This document shows positions 1-8,158 of a DNA stretch of 64,000 nucleotides, piece by piece. Below the pieces are notes generated by a model, which worked only from the letters and a program-made list of their open reading frames with translations, did not search any database and was not told where the DNA came from. The stretch is from Streptomyces sp. NBC_00259 (GTDB taxonomy: Bacteria > Actinomycetota > Actinomycetes > Streptomycetales > Streptomycetaceae), in assembly GCF_036181745.1 (NCBI RefSeq), contig NZ_CP108080.1:5025501-5089500 (forward strand). The letters run 5' to 3'. The position numbers and the translations under genes are program-made. Every line of letters starts with the position of its first letter. Within the stretch, counting starts at the first letter, position 1.

Positions 1-1172
1 CCGTCCACCGTCCGGTCCGCCAGCAGCCGGGAGACGTTCGCGAGCAGCCGCACCGACTCCAGCAGGTTCTTCCCGATCACCGGCAGCATGACGTTCAGTT
101 CGAAGTTCCCGGCCGCGCCGGCCACCGCGACCGTCGTGTCATTGCCCGTGACCTGCGCGGCGACCATCAGGACCGCCTCCGGGACGACCGGATTGACCTT
201 GCCCGGCATGATCGACGAACCGGGCTGCAGATCGGGCAGCGCGATCTCGGCGAGCCCGGTGCGCGGGCCGCTCGCCATCCAGCGCAGATCGTTGGAGATC
301 TTGGTGAGCGAGATCGCGATCGTACGGAGCTGACCGCTGGTCTCCACCAGCCCGTCGCGCGCGCCCTGTGCCTCGAAGTGGTTCCGCGCCTCGGTCAGCG
401 GCAGTCCGGTCGCCCGTGCCACCTCCGCGATGACCGCCGCCGGGAAGCCGGGCGGTGTGTTGATGCCGGTGCCCACCGCCGTACCGCCGAGGGGGAGTTC
501 CGCGAGCCGTGGCAGCGAGGCGTTCAGCCGCTCGATCCCGTAGCGGATCTGCGCCGCGTAACCGCCGAACTCCTGGCCGAGCGTGACCGGGGTCGCGTCC
601 ATCAGATGGGTGCGGCCGGACTTCACCACGTCGGCGAACTCGTCCGCCTTGCGTTCCAGCGCCGCGGCGAGGTGATCGAGCGCGGGGATCAGGTCCCTGG
701 TCACGGCAGCCGTCGCCGCGATGTGGATCGACGACGGAAAGACGTCGTTGGACGACTGCGACGCGTTGACATGGTCATTGGGGTGGACGTCGCGGCCGAG
801 GCGTTCACCGGCCAGGGTCGCCAGGACCTCGTTCGTGTTCATGTTGGAGGACGTCCCCGAGCCCGTCTGGAAGACGTCGACCGGGAAGTGCTCGTCCCAG
901 CGGCCCAGGGCGACCTCCTCCGCCGCGTCCTGGACGGCCCGCGCGATGTCCTCGTCGAGGACGCCCAGCTCCGCGTTGACCTTGGCGGCGGCCGCCTTGA
1001 TCCGGGCCAGGGCCTCGATATGGGCGCGTTCCAGCCGTTCTCCGGAGATCGGGAAGTTCTCCACGGCGCGTTGGGTCTGGGCACGCCATTTGGCGTGTTC
1101 CGGCACCTTCACCTCGCCCATGGAGTCGTGCTCGATCCGGTACCGGCCTGCGTTGTCGCTCGTGTCGGACAT
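1..1172 (-). CDS. fumC: Class II fumarate hydratase (3' end outside the window)
   Basis: Reversible hydration of fumarate to L-malate in the TCA cycle, cytoplasmic. Translating the reverse strand from an ATG at 1172 gives a frame open to base 1, about 390 codons of the roughly 465 expected, so the C-terminus is cut by the window edge. The superfamily signature GSSIMPGKVNP is encoded around 195-225, and the TGSGTSSNMNTNEV and GRTHLMDATP motifs of class II fumarases are upstream of it. The start is supported by an AGGAGG Shine-Dalgarno sequence about a dozen bases upstream. Aspartate ammonia-lyase is a close relative, but the sequence reads as fumarase. An unrelated class I fumarase lies 1.75 kb away, separated by one gene. 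Confidence 0.93.
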   Translation of the reverse strand, partial: MSDTSDNAGRYRIEHDSMGEVKVPEHAKWRAQTQRAVENFPISGERLERAHIEALARIKAAAAKVNAELGVLDEDIARAVQDAAEEVALGRWDEHFPVDVFQTGSGTSSNMNTNEVLATLAGERLGRDVHPNDHVNASQSSNDVFPSSIHIAATAAVTRDLIPALDHLAAALERKADEFADVVKSGRTHLMDATPVTLGQEFGGYAAQIRYGIERLNASLPRLAELPLGGTAVGTGINTPPGFPAAVIAEVARATGLPLTEARNHFEAQGARDGLVETSGQLRTIAISLTKISNDLRWMASGPRTGLAEIALPDLQPGSSIMPGKVNPVVPEAVLMVAAQVTGNDTTVAVAGAAGNFELNVMLPVIGKNLLESVRLLANVSRLLADRTVD

Positions 1173-1275
1173 CTCCAAACCTCCTGCAAAGGTGAGCACT
1201 TGTCTTGTTCTGCGTATTCCCAAGTGCGCTACCGGCCAGTAGAAACCGTCGGTAACACCGAACCGGGGAGGCGCA

Positions 1276-2808
1276 ATGAGGCGCACTGGACGAAGACTTC
1301 GCCGCACGGTCGCGGCCGCCGCGGCCCTGGCGGCGACTCTCGGCACCATGGCAGCCACGACCCCCGAGCGTGCGCACGACACGGCCCGCTCGGCCGCATC
1401 CGCACCGTCGGTACCCCTTCCGCCGGAGCTGGAGAGGATCCGGGCCGCCGAGGCGACGGCCCTCTACGGCGACCCCGCGGAGCGCCCGTTCGACCAGCGC
1501 AGGACCGGCCTGATCTCGCTGGGCGACAGCGAGATCTCCGGCGAGGGCGTCGGCACCTACGAACCCGGCACCGACGGCCCCGGCAACTGGTGCCACCGCT
1601 CACCCGACGCCGCCATCCACCGCACGGGCATCGCCGCCGACGTCACGTACAACGTCTCCTGCTCGGGCGGATACAGCGGAAACATCGTCATCGGCGGATC
1701 GAAGCAGTACCCCGACGAACTGGTGCAGAGCGACAACCTCGCCGTCAAGGCCCGCAACACCCGTATCAAGATGGTGCTGCTCGTCGCGGGCGCCAACGAC
1801 GACCTGCAGTTCGGGCCCGTGATGACCGACTGCGTGGTGCGCTGGTTCACCTTCCAGGGGCCCTGCGAGACGAAGTACGCGAGCGGCTGGCAGGCCCGTG
1901 TCGACGGACTCGTCCCCAAGGTCGAGCGGACCGTACGCGATCTGCGGACGGTGATGCGCGACGCCGGGTACGCCGACGGCGACTACAAGCTCGTCGTGAT
2001 GGGCTACCCCAGCCCCATCGGTCCCGACTTCCCCGACAACCCGAACTTCCCCGGCAAGCTGATCTGCGGCGGCACCGGCTACGACTCCGACACCGTCTGG
2101 GGCCGCAACACCGCCGTCCCCGCCTTCGAACGCGGCATGCGTCGGGTCGCCCGCGCCACGGGCGCCGTGTACCTCGACAACTCCCGGCTCTTCCACGGCC
2201 ACGAGGTCTGCATGGAGGACACCTGGGCGCGCGGGCTGTCCATCGATCTGTCCAACCCCTTCCCGCCGGACTCCAACTCGGTCCGCCAGTCCTTCCACCC
2301 CAACGCCCGGGGGCACGCCGCCTTCGCCTCCTGCCTCACCCAGCTCTACGATTCCGGGCTGAACGAGGCCGGTTGCGCCGACCCCGCGTCCACGGGCAGG
2401 CCGGTGCTCTACCCGTTCGCCTGGGACGACGTCTACAAGCCGCTGAAGAACGAGGCCACCGGCAGCTGCCTCGACGCCGAGGCGGCGAAGTCGTCCAACG
2501 GCACCGGGGTGCTGGGCTGGGACTGCCACGGCGGCCGCAACCAGGGCTGGTGGTACGACACCACCCGTGGCTCCCTCCACACCGAGCTCACCCAGGACCG
2601 CTGCCTGGACGTCCCCCGGGGCGACTACCGGGCCGGCGCGCCGCTCACCCTGTGGAACTGCCACGGCGCCGCGAACCAGCGCTTCGTCCGTGACGCCGGC
2701 ACGCTCCGGCCCACGTCCGCGCCGCACCTGTGCGCGACCCTGTCCGCGGCGAAGGACCCGCTGCGGCTCCAGCCGTGCGACGGGTCCGCGAAGCAGCGCT
2801 TCGCGTAG
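1276..2808 (+). CDS. Secreted SGNH/GDSL hydrolase with C-terminal ricin B-type lectin domain
   Basis: A predicted extracellular esterase or lipase-like enzyme, 510 aa. Residues 1 to about 30 look like a signal peptide: an arginine-rich start, then an Ala-rich hydrophobic core. The SGNH block I is GDSEISGEG (about residue 82) and block V is the SFHPNARGH segment (about 340), giving the expected nucleophile Ser and the Asp/His pair. The last 130 residues contain three beta-trefoil-like repeats with Cys-Leu-Asp and QxW/QxF motifs (CLDAEA with NQGWW, CLDVPRG with NQRF, CATLSA with KQRF), as in carbohydrate-binding ricin-type domains. The true substrate is not readable from sequence. It is transcribed divergently from fumC and ends at a strong hairpin shared with the class I fumarase gene. 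Confidence 0.87.
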   Translation: MRRTGRRLRRTVAAAAALAATLGTMAATTPERAHDTARSAASAPSVPLPPELERIRAAEATALYGDPAERPFDQRRTGLISLGDSEISGEGVGTYEPGTDGPGNWCHRSPDAAIHRTGIAADVTYNVSCSGGYSGNIVIGGSKQYPDELVQSDNLAVKARNTRIKMVLLVAGANDDLQFGPVMTDCVVRWFTFQGPCETKYASGWQARVDGLVPKVERTVRDLRTVMRDAGYADGDYKLVVMGYPSPIGPDFPDNPNFPGKLICGGTGYDSDTVWGRNTAVPAFERGMRRVARATGAVYLDNSRLFHGHEVCMEDTWARGLSIDLSNPFPPDSNSVRQSFHPNARGHAAFASCLTQLYDSGLNEAGCADPASTGRPVLYPFAWDDVYKPLKNEATGSCLDAEAAKSSNGTGVLGWDCHGGRNQGWWYDTTRGSLHTELTQDRCLDVPRGDYRAGAPLTLWNCHGAANQRFVRDAGTLRPTSAPHLCATLSAAKDPLRLQPCDGSAKQRFA

Positions 2809-2854
2809 CCGGACGCGCGGCACGTTTCGTGTGACCGGGCGCAACATGAGCGGG

Positions 2855-2880
2855 GCCCCGCCGCTGGGGAGCGGCGGGGC
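2855..2880. terminator. Hairpin terminator between convergent genes
   Basis: A perfect 11-bp inverted repeat, GCCCCGCCGCT and its complement, with a four-base GGGG loop, followed by CTTTCG. It lies 47 bases after the hydrolase stop and 44 bases beyond the stop of the class I fumarase gene, so it can serve both strands. Confidence 0.85.
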
Positions 2881-2923
2881 CTTTCGCCCGTGTCCCGGGC
2901 CGGGACGACTGTGCGTCCGGTGC

Positions 2924-4597
2924 CTAGGCGAGCCCGGGCCCGCGCACCGGGATGCTGGTGAAGGTCGGGGCCGGGGCCGGGTCCTGGAAGAAGTCGTTGC
3001 CCTTGTCGTCCACGACGATGAACGCGGGGAAGTCCTCGACCTCGATCTTCCAGACCGCCTCCATGCCGAGTTCCTCGTACTCGACGACCTCGACCTTCTT
3101 GATGCAGTCCTGGGCCAGACGCGCCGCCGGGCCGCCGATCGAGCCGAGGTAGAAGCCACCGTGCGTGCCGCAGGCGTCCGTGACCTGCTTGCTGCGGTTG
3201 CCCTTGGCCAGCATGACCTTGGAGCCGCCCGCCGCCTGGAACTGCTCGACGTAGCTGTCCATGCGGCCGGCCGTGGTCGGGCCGAAGGAACCGGAGGCGT
3301 AGCCCTCCGGGGTCTTCGCCGGGCCGGCGTAGTAGACAGGGTGGTCCTTCAGGTACTGCGGCATCTCCTCGCCCGCGTCCAGCCGCTCCTTGATCTTGGC
3401 GTGCGCGATGTCGCGCGCCACGACGAGCGGGCCGTTGAGCGACAGCCGGGTCTTGACCGGGTAGCGGGTCAGCTCCGCCAGGATCTCGTCCATCGGCTGG
3501 TTGAGGTCGATCTTGACGACGTCGTCCTGGCCCTCGGACTCCAGGTGCTCGTCCGTGGTCTCCGGCAGGAAGCGCGCCGGGTCCGTCTCCAGCTGCTCGA
3601 GGAAGACACCCTCGGCCGTGATCTTCGCGACGGCCTGGCGGTCGGCCGAGCAGGACACGGCGATCGCGACCGGGCAGGAGGCGCCGTGCCGCGGCAGGCG
3701 CACCACGCGGACGTCGTGGCAGAAGTACTTGCCGCCGAACTGCGCGCCGATGCCGATCCGCTGCGTCAGCTCGAAGACCTTCTCCTCCAGCTCCTTGTCC
3801 CGGAAGCCGTGACCGAGGGCCGAGCCCTCCTCCGGCAGCTCGTCCAGGTAGTGCGCGGAGGCGTACTTCGCGGTCTTCAGCGCGTACTCCGCCGACGTGC
3901 CGCCGACGACGATCGCCAGGTGGTACGGCGGGCAGGCGGCCGTGCCCAGCGAGCGGATCTTCTCCTCCAGGAACTTCATCATGGAGGCCTCGTTCAGGAC
4001 CGCCTTGGTCTCCTGGTAGAGGAAGGACTTGTTGGCGGAGCCGCCGCCCTTCGCCATGAAGAGGAACTTGTACGCGCCGCCGTCGGTCGCGTACAGCTCG
4101 ATCTGCGCGGGCAGGTTCGAGCCGGTGTTCTTCTCCTCCCACATGGTGAGCGGAGCCATCTGCGAGTAGCGCAGGTTCAGCCTGGTGTACGCGTCGTAGA
4201 TGCCGTGGCTCAGGGCCTCTTCGTCGCCGCCCTCCGTCAGCACGTTCTGCCCGCGCTTGCCCATGACGATCGCCGTGCCGGTGTCCTGGCACATGGGCAG
4301 GACGCCCGCGGCGGCGATGTTCGCGTTCTTGAGCAGGTCCAGCGCCACGAACTTGTCGTTCGACGACGCCTCGGGGTCGTCGATGATCTTGCGCAGCTGG
4401 GCGAGGTGCGCCGGGCGGAGGTAGTGCTGGATGTCGTGGATCGCCTCCTCCGCCAGCTTGCGCAGCGCCTCCGGCTCGACCTTGAGGAACGTACGGCCGT
4501 CGGCCTCGAAGGTGGTGACACCCTCGGCGGTCACCAGGCGGTAGGGCGTGGTGTCCTCTCCCAGCGGGAGCAGATCGGTGTACGAGAATTCCGGCAT
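2924..4597 (-). CDS. fumB: Class I (iron-sulfur) fumarate hydratase
   Basis: An oxygen-sensitive [4Fe-4S] fumarase, 557 aa, converting fumarate to malate. The frame covers the alpha and beta parts of the class I family in one chain. Candidate cluster cysteines lie in PMCQDTG, TAACPPYH and GASCPVA, and the C-terminal half has the CGTHGGFYLGSIGGPAA segment. The ATG at 4597 (MPEFSYTD) is preferred over that at 4606 because GAGGA sits nine bases before it, whereas it abuts the earlier ATG. The neighbouring gene to the left on the same strand is the unrelated class II fumarase, so this locus holds both fumarase types. Family assignment is secure; FumA and FumB are not distinguishable by sequence outside enterobacteria, and the symbol follows Streptomyces usage. 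Confidence 0.93.
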   Translation of the reverse strand: MPEFSYTDLLPLGEDTTPYRLVTAEGVTTFEADGRTFLKVEPEALRKLAEEAIHDIQHYLRPAHLAQLRKIIDDPEASSNDKFVALDLLKNANIAAAGVLPMCQDTGTAIVMGKRGQNVLTEGGDEEALSHGIYDAYTRLNLRYSQMAPLTMWEEKNTGSNLPAQIELYATDGGAYKFLFMAKGGGSANKSFLYQETKAVLNEASMMKFLEEKIRSLGTAACPPYHLAIVVGGTSAEYALKTAKYASAHYLDELPEEGSALGHGFRDKELEEKVFELTQRIGIGAQFGGKYFCHDVRVVRLPRHGASCPVAIAVSCSADRQAVAKITAEGVFLEQLETDPARFLPETTDEHLESEGQDDVVKIDLNQPMDEILAELTRYPVKTRLSLNGPLVVARDIAHAKIKERLDAGEEMPQYLKDHPVYYAGPAKTPEGYASGSFGPTTAGRMDSYVEQFQAAGGSKVMLAKGNRSKQVTDACGTHGGFYLGSIGGPAARLAQDCIKKVEVVEYEELGMEAVWKIEVEDFPAFIVVDDKGNDFFQDPAPAPTFTSIPVRGPGLA

Positions 4598-4759
4598 TAC
4601 GGCCATTCCTCACTCGGCAGACGGCGGCTGGCATCCATTGGCAGCGCGCCCATAAGCGTAAGACGCCCTCCGTCGTCCGAGCTTGTGAGGTAAGGCTCAG
4701 TTGGAGGCGGGCCGTCGGGCGCGGACGGACGGGTGGCCGACGGGCGTGCCGCCACTAGT

Positions 4760-4785
4760 CGCGATCTATCGCGTTTCGCTACGCT
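4760..4785 (+). promoter_or_regulatory. Candidate leaderless promoter with palindromic operator for the DUF1707 gene
   Basis: A -10-like TACGCT (4780-4785) ends six bases before the GTG at 4792, so transcription would begin at or next to the start codon. Directly upstream is the palindrome CGCGAT-CT-ATCGCG (4760-4773), which falls between the expected -35 and -10 elements, a usual place for a repressor site. No good -35 hexamer is visible. The binding protein is unknown. Confidence 0.5.
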
Positions 4786-4791
4786 GGGTCC

Positions 4792-5568
4792 GTGGACCTC
4801 GACAAGCATGATTCAGCCGACTCCGGCCGCGGACGGCCCCAGCAGCCGGTCGCCTCCGCCGCACCCGTCGTGCCCGCGGAACCCGCCGTGCCCGCGGAAC
4901 CCGCCGTGCCCGCCGCACCGGCCGTGCCCGCGGACCCCGCCGGCGCGATCCGCGCCTCCGACGCCGATCGCGACAGGATCGCCGACATCCTCAGGGAAGC
5001 CCTGGCCGAGGGCCGGCTCGACGCCGAGGAGCACTCCGACCGTATCGACGCGGTCTACCGCGCGAAGACCGTCGGCGAGCTGGAGCCGATCGTGCGCGAC
5101 CTGCCCGCCGGCGCGTCCGACGCGCGCCCGCCCCGGCGGCAGCCGGCGTCGTACACGTACGGCCCGGAGCTGCCCGACGGCCCCACCGAGAACCTCGTCG
5201 CCGTCTTCTCCAGCTCCACCCGCAAGGGCCGCTGGCGCGTGGGTGGGCGGACGCAGGCGTTCTCCCTCTTCGGGAACATCGAGATCGACCTGACAGAGGC
5301 GATGTTCGGCCAACGTCTCACCGTCATCAACGCGACATCGATCTTCGGCAACGTCGAGGTCCGCGTGCCGGAGAACATCTCGCTGCGCGGAAGCGGCACC
5401 GGAATCTTCGGCAACTTCGAGGTCGACACGCTGGAGGCCGCAGACCCGGAGGCCCCGGTCGTCGTGGTCAACGGGTACTCCGTGTTCGGCAACGTGGAGG
5501 CCAAGCCGAAGCGGGGCAAGCGCATCGCCGACCTTCACGACCGGCTGCGCAAGCACCTGGGGCGCTGA
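4792..5568 (+). CDS. DUF1707 and LiaF-like C-terminal domain protein
   Basis: 258 aa, GTG start. Residues 15-48 are a proline/alanine/valine tail with a repeated PAEPAVPAEP pattern. Residues about 50-105 (IRASDADRDRIADILREALAEGRLDAEEHSDRIDAVY, read in parts) match the DUF1707 domain common in actinomycetes. Residues about 150-240 contain three repeats of the form SIFGNVEV / GIFGNFEV / SVFGNVEA, as in the C-terminal beta-helix domain of LiaF/YvqF cell-wall-stress proteins. No membrane segment is seen, so it is probably cytoplasmic or peripheral. A role in sensing envelope state is suggested only by the domain family. It diverges from the class I fumarase gene. Confidence 0.8.
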   Translation: MDLDKHDSADSGRGRPQQPVASAAPVVPAEPAVPAEPAVPAAPAVPADPAGAIRASDADRDRIADILREALAEGRLDAEEHSDRIDAVYRAKTVGELEPIVRDLPAGASDARPPRRQPASYTYGPELPDGPTENLVAVFSSSTRKGRWRVGGRTQAFSLFGNIEIDLTEAMFGQRLTVINATSIFGNVEVRVPENISLRGSGTGIFGNFEVDTLEAADPEAPVVVVNGYSVFGNVEAKPKRGKRIADLHDRLRKHLGR

Positions 5569-5580
5569 GCGGGGTGCGGA

Positions 5581-5650
5581 ACCGGGGCACTGGCCGGGGC
5601 GTGGGATCGGGGCGTGGGCAGCGGCGCTGACCGGGGCACTGGCCGGGGCG
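5581..5650. repeat. Pair of exact 21-bp direct repeats
   Basis: Two identical 21-base copies, beginning ACCGGGGCACTGGCC, occupy 5581-5601 and 5630-5650, set in a GGGGCGTGGG-rich stretch just after the DUF1707 gene. They do not form a convincing hairpin. They could be a slippage product or a leftover of a longer repeat; no function is evident. Confidence 0.7.
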
Positions 5651-5790
5651 CGGATCGAGGCGTCCCGGGCGTGGCCGACCGTAGTTCCGTCCTCCGGAAC
5701 TCAGTGCCACTCAGTGCATAGGCACGCGCACAGCGGGTAGGGCTTGCTGCATCGTCTCTCGCTCGCGAAAGCCGTCGTCAGGAGTAGACC

Positions 5791-6144
5791 GTGCTGCAAC
5801 TGCCGCATCAGTCCCTGCAGGTAGCCGCCGTTCCGGCCCAGCGCACCGCCGCTCGGGAAGATCAGGACGGACCCTGGCACACGGAGGCGGTGTGCCGCCG
5901 CGACGAAGCCGGACTCTTCTTCGCGCCATCCAAGGAACCGACGGCGGCGCGGCTCTCCAGGGAGGACGCCGCCAAGCGCGTCTGCGCCCGCTGCCCGGTC
6001 ATGGTGGAGTGCCGGGAGCACGCCCTGCTCCAGCCCGAGCCGTACGGCGTGTGGGGCGGGCTCACCGCGGCCGAGCGCCGTGTCGTCCTGGCCCGGCGCA
6101 GGCGGCGTGAGATGGAGCTGAAGAAGTCGGCGTCGGCGGCCTGA
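5791..6144 (+). CDS. WhiB-family iron-sulfur transcription factor
   Basis: 117 aa, GTG start with CAGGAG about ten bases upstream. WhiB-like proteins hold a [4Fe-4S] cluster and act with the principal sigma factor at selected promoters. Visible here are the four cluster cysteines (one in AVCRRDEAGLFF, then CARCPVMVEC), the GVWGG turn (about residue 90) and a basic C-terminal helix RRRRREMELKK for DNA contact. From memory S. coelicolor has a Wbl gene (wblI) at the corresponding place next to glpX, but assignment to a named Wbl type was not verified. It converges on glpX through a very strong shared terminator. Confidence 0.9.
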   Translation: MLQLPHQSLQVAAVPAQRTAAREDQDGPWHTEAVCRRDEAGLFFAPSKEPTAARLSREDAAKRVCARCPVMVECREHALLQPEPYGVWGGLTAAERRVVLARRRRREMELKKSASAA

Positions 6145-6186
6145 CGTTCCGCGGCACGCGGCACTCCGGGCTCGTACGGACGGACG

Positions 6187-6233
6187 TACGGAGAGGGGCG
6201 CTCCCACCGCACATGGGAGCGCCCCTCTCCGTA
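6187..6233. terminator. Strong bidirectional hairpin between the WhiB gene and glpX
   Basis: A perfect 20-bp inverted repeat starting TACGGAGAGGGGCGCTCCCA with a seven-base loop, placed 42 bases after the WhiB stop and 46 bases beyond the glpX stop. There is no T-tract; long GC-rich stems without one are usual for actinomycete terminators. Confidence 0.88.
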
Positions 6234-6279
6234 TGGCGTCAGGCCGTATGCCGTGAGGCCGCGTGCCGACGTCTGCGGG

Positions 6280-7311
6280 CTACTGCGCGCGGTCGAAGTC
6301 GACGGCGCTGTAGGCGCGCAGCTTCGACAGACGGTGGGTCGAGTCGATCTGCCGGATCGTGCCCGACTTGGAGCGCATCACGAGCGACTGCGTGGTCGCC
6401 GTCTCCGCGCGGTAGCGCACACCGCGCAGCAGTTCGCCGTCCGTGATGCCGGTCGCGACGAAGAACACGTTGTCCCCGCTGACCAGGTCGTCCATGAAGA
6501 GCACCCGGTCCAGGTCGTGGCCGGCGTCGAGCGCGCGCTGCCGCTCCTCGTCGTCCTTCGGCCACAGCTTGCCCTGGATCGTGCCGCCCAGGCACTTGAT
6601 CGCGCACGCGGTGATGATGCCCTCCGGCGTACCGCCGATGCCCATCAGCATGTCGACGCCGGTGCCCTCGCGCACGGCCATGATCGCGCCCGCGACGTCG
6701 CCGTCCGAGATGAACTTGATGCGCGCGCCGGTCTCGCGGATCTCCTTGACGATGCCCTCGTGCCGGGGACGGTCCAGGATGACGACGGTGACGTCCTCGG
6801 GCGAGGAGTTCTTCGCCTTGGCGACCCGGCGGATGTTCACCGGGACCGGGGCGTTGATGTCGACGAAGTCGGCGGCCTCGGGGCCGGTGACCAGCTTGTC
6901 CATGTAGAAGACCGCGGACGGGTCGAACATGGTGCCGCGGTCGGCGGCCGCGAGCACCGCGATCGCGTTCGGCATGCCCTTGGCGGTGAGCGTCGTTCCG
7001 TCGATGGGGTCCACGGCGATGTCGCACTCCGCGCCGGTCCCGTCGCCGATGCGCTCCCCGTTGAACAGCATCGGGGCTTCGTCCTTCTCGCCTTCGCCGA
7101 TGACGACGACGCCGTTCATCGACACGGTGCTGACCAGCGCGCGCATGGCCTTGACGGCCGCGCCGTCCGCGCCGTTCTTGTCGCCGCGGCCCACCCAGCG
7201 GCCGGCGGCCATCGCGGCGGCCTCGGTGACCCGGACGAGCTCCAGGGCGAGGTTGCGGTCGGGAGCTTCGGGAGAGACCTCGAGCTGTGACGGCAAGTTG
7301 TGCTCGGTCAT
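6280..7311 (-). CDS. glpX: Class II fructose-1,6-bisphosphatase
   Basis: Hydrolyses fructose-1,6-bisphosphate to fructose-6-phosphate in gluconeogenesis; cytoplasmic and metal-dependent. The 343-aa frame starting at ATG 7311 (MTEHNLPSQLEVSPEAPDRN) has the GlpX motifs: GEGEKDEAP (about residue 67), the metal-binding VDPIDGTTL (about 92), ISDGDVAGAIMAV and MGIGGTPEGI. The open frame continues upstream to 7557, but the extra residues are unlike the family, and AAAGGTG lies just before 7311. It is the usual actinomycete FBPase. Transcription diverges from the DUF4245 gene. Confidence 0.95.
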   Translation of the reverse strand: MTEHNLPSQLEVSPEAPDRNLALELVRVTEAAAMAAGRWVGRGDKNGADGAAVKAMRALVSTVSMNGVVVIGEGEKDEAPMLFNGERIGDGTGAECDIAVDPIDGTTLTAKGMPNAIAVLAAADRGTMFDPSAVFYMDKLVTGPEAADFVDINAPVPVNIRRVAKAKNSSPEDVTVVILDRPRHEGIVKEIRETGARIKFISDGDVAGAIMAVREGTGVDMLMGIGGTPEGIITACAIKCLGGTIQGKLWPKDDEERQRALDAGHDLDRVLFMDDLVSGDNVFFVATGITDGELLRGVRYRAETATTQSLVMRSKSGTIRQIDSTHRLSKLRAYSAVDFDRAQ

Positions 7312-7435
7312 CGGAGCGCACCTTTCTGTACGACGACGGCCGGATGAAGAGGGTGCTGTGACTCTATCGGTACGTCGACAAAATGAGCAGAGGGGCCCAC
7401 GTTTGAGCAAACAACCTTGATGCGACCATAGTGCG

Positions 7436-8008
7436 GTGGCAGGTATGCGAGGCAAGCAGACAGTGCGCGGAATGATCCAGTCGATGGCGGTCATCTGCGC
7501 ATTCGCAGGCGTGATGTACATCTTCGTTCCGCACGACGACTCGGCGGACCCGACCAAGGCCGTGGACTACCGCGTCGAACTGTTGACGGCACGGCGGGCG
7601 GCTCCGTACCCGGTGGCGGCCCCGACCGGCCTGTCCGCGGAATGGAAGCCCACGTCCGTCACGTACAAGCGCCAGGACGCCCATGCCTGGCACATCGGCT
7701 TCCTCGACCCGGACGGCCAGTACATCGCGGTCGAGCAGTCCACGGCGCCGCCCGGGAAGTACGTCCCGCAGGTCACCCAGCGGGCGACTCCGACCGAGCA
7801 GACCCAGCGGGTGGGCGAGGAGACCTGGCAGCGCTGGGAGGGCCCGAAGTACGACGCGCTGGTGCGTACGGACAAGGGCTCGACGACGGTCGTGACGGGC
7901 ACGGCCTCGTACGAGCGGCTGGCTCAGATGGCGGCGGCGCTGGAAGCCGCGTCCGACTCCGCCTCGACGCCGAGCCCCGCCGTGACGCCGCCCCCGGCCA
8001 CGTCCTGA
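7436..8008 (+). CDS. DUF4245 membrane-anchored protein
   Basis: 190 aa with a GTG start; an in-frame ATG at 7445 (MRGKQTVRG) is an equally possible start. One N-terminal membrane segment (about residues 14-32, MAVICAFAGVMYIFV) is followed by an extracytoplasmic domain with the DUF4245 pattern: VDYRVELLTARRAAPYPVA, then a WHIGFLDPDGQYIAVEQS stretch, and a Ser/Thr/Pro-rich tail. The family is restricted to actinomycetes and has no assigned function that I know. It is always found near glpX in streptomycetes as far as I recall. It ends at a 16-bp hairpin. Confidence 0.8.
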   Translation: MAGMRGKQTVRGMIQSMAVICAFAGVMYIFVPHDDSADPTKAVDYRVELLTARRAAPYPVAAPTGLSAEWKPTSVTYKRQDAHAWHIGFLDPDGQYIAVEQSTAPPGKYVPQVTQRATPTEQTQRVGEETWQRWEGPKYDALVRTDKGSTTVVTGTASYERLAQMAAALEAASDSASTPSPAVTPPPATS

Positions 8009-8068
8009 CCTTCCGCGAGCCGGCCGTGGTCCCGATCCCGGCCGGCGCGGACAGCACGCCGGCAGCAC

Positions 8069-8108
8069 AAGGCCGCCGCACCCGGAACGAAACGGGTGCG
8101 GCGGCCTT
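8069..8108. terminator. Hairpin terminator, convergent
   Basis: Arms AAGGCCGCCGCACCCG and complement, 16 bp perfect with an eight-base loop, closing the DUF4245 gene and facing the nitroreductase gene. The A/T pairs at the base of the stem give a short T run on each strand. Confidence 0.87.
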
Positions 8109-8158
8109 TGTCGTGCCTGTGTGCCTGTGTGAGCCCTGCGACTCGGCGGGACTGGGAC

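Noticed and set aside
378..2693. A 771-codon forward frame across the fumC and hydrolase genes
   Set aside because: Antisense of fumC and out of frame with the SGNH hydrolase; no recognisable protein.
4813..5556. A 247-codon reverse-strand frame opposite the DUF1707 gene
   Set aside because: Antisense of a gene with recognisable DUF1707 and LiaF-like repeats.
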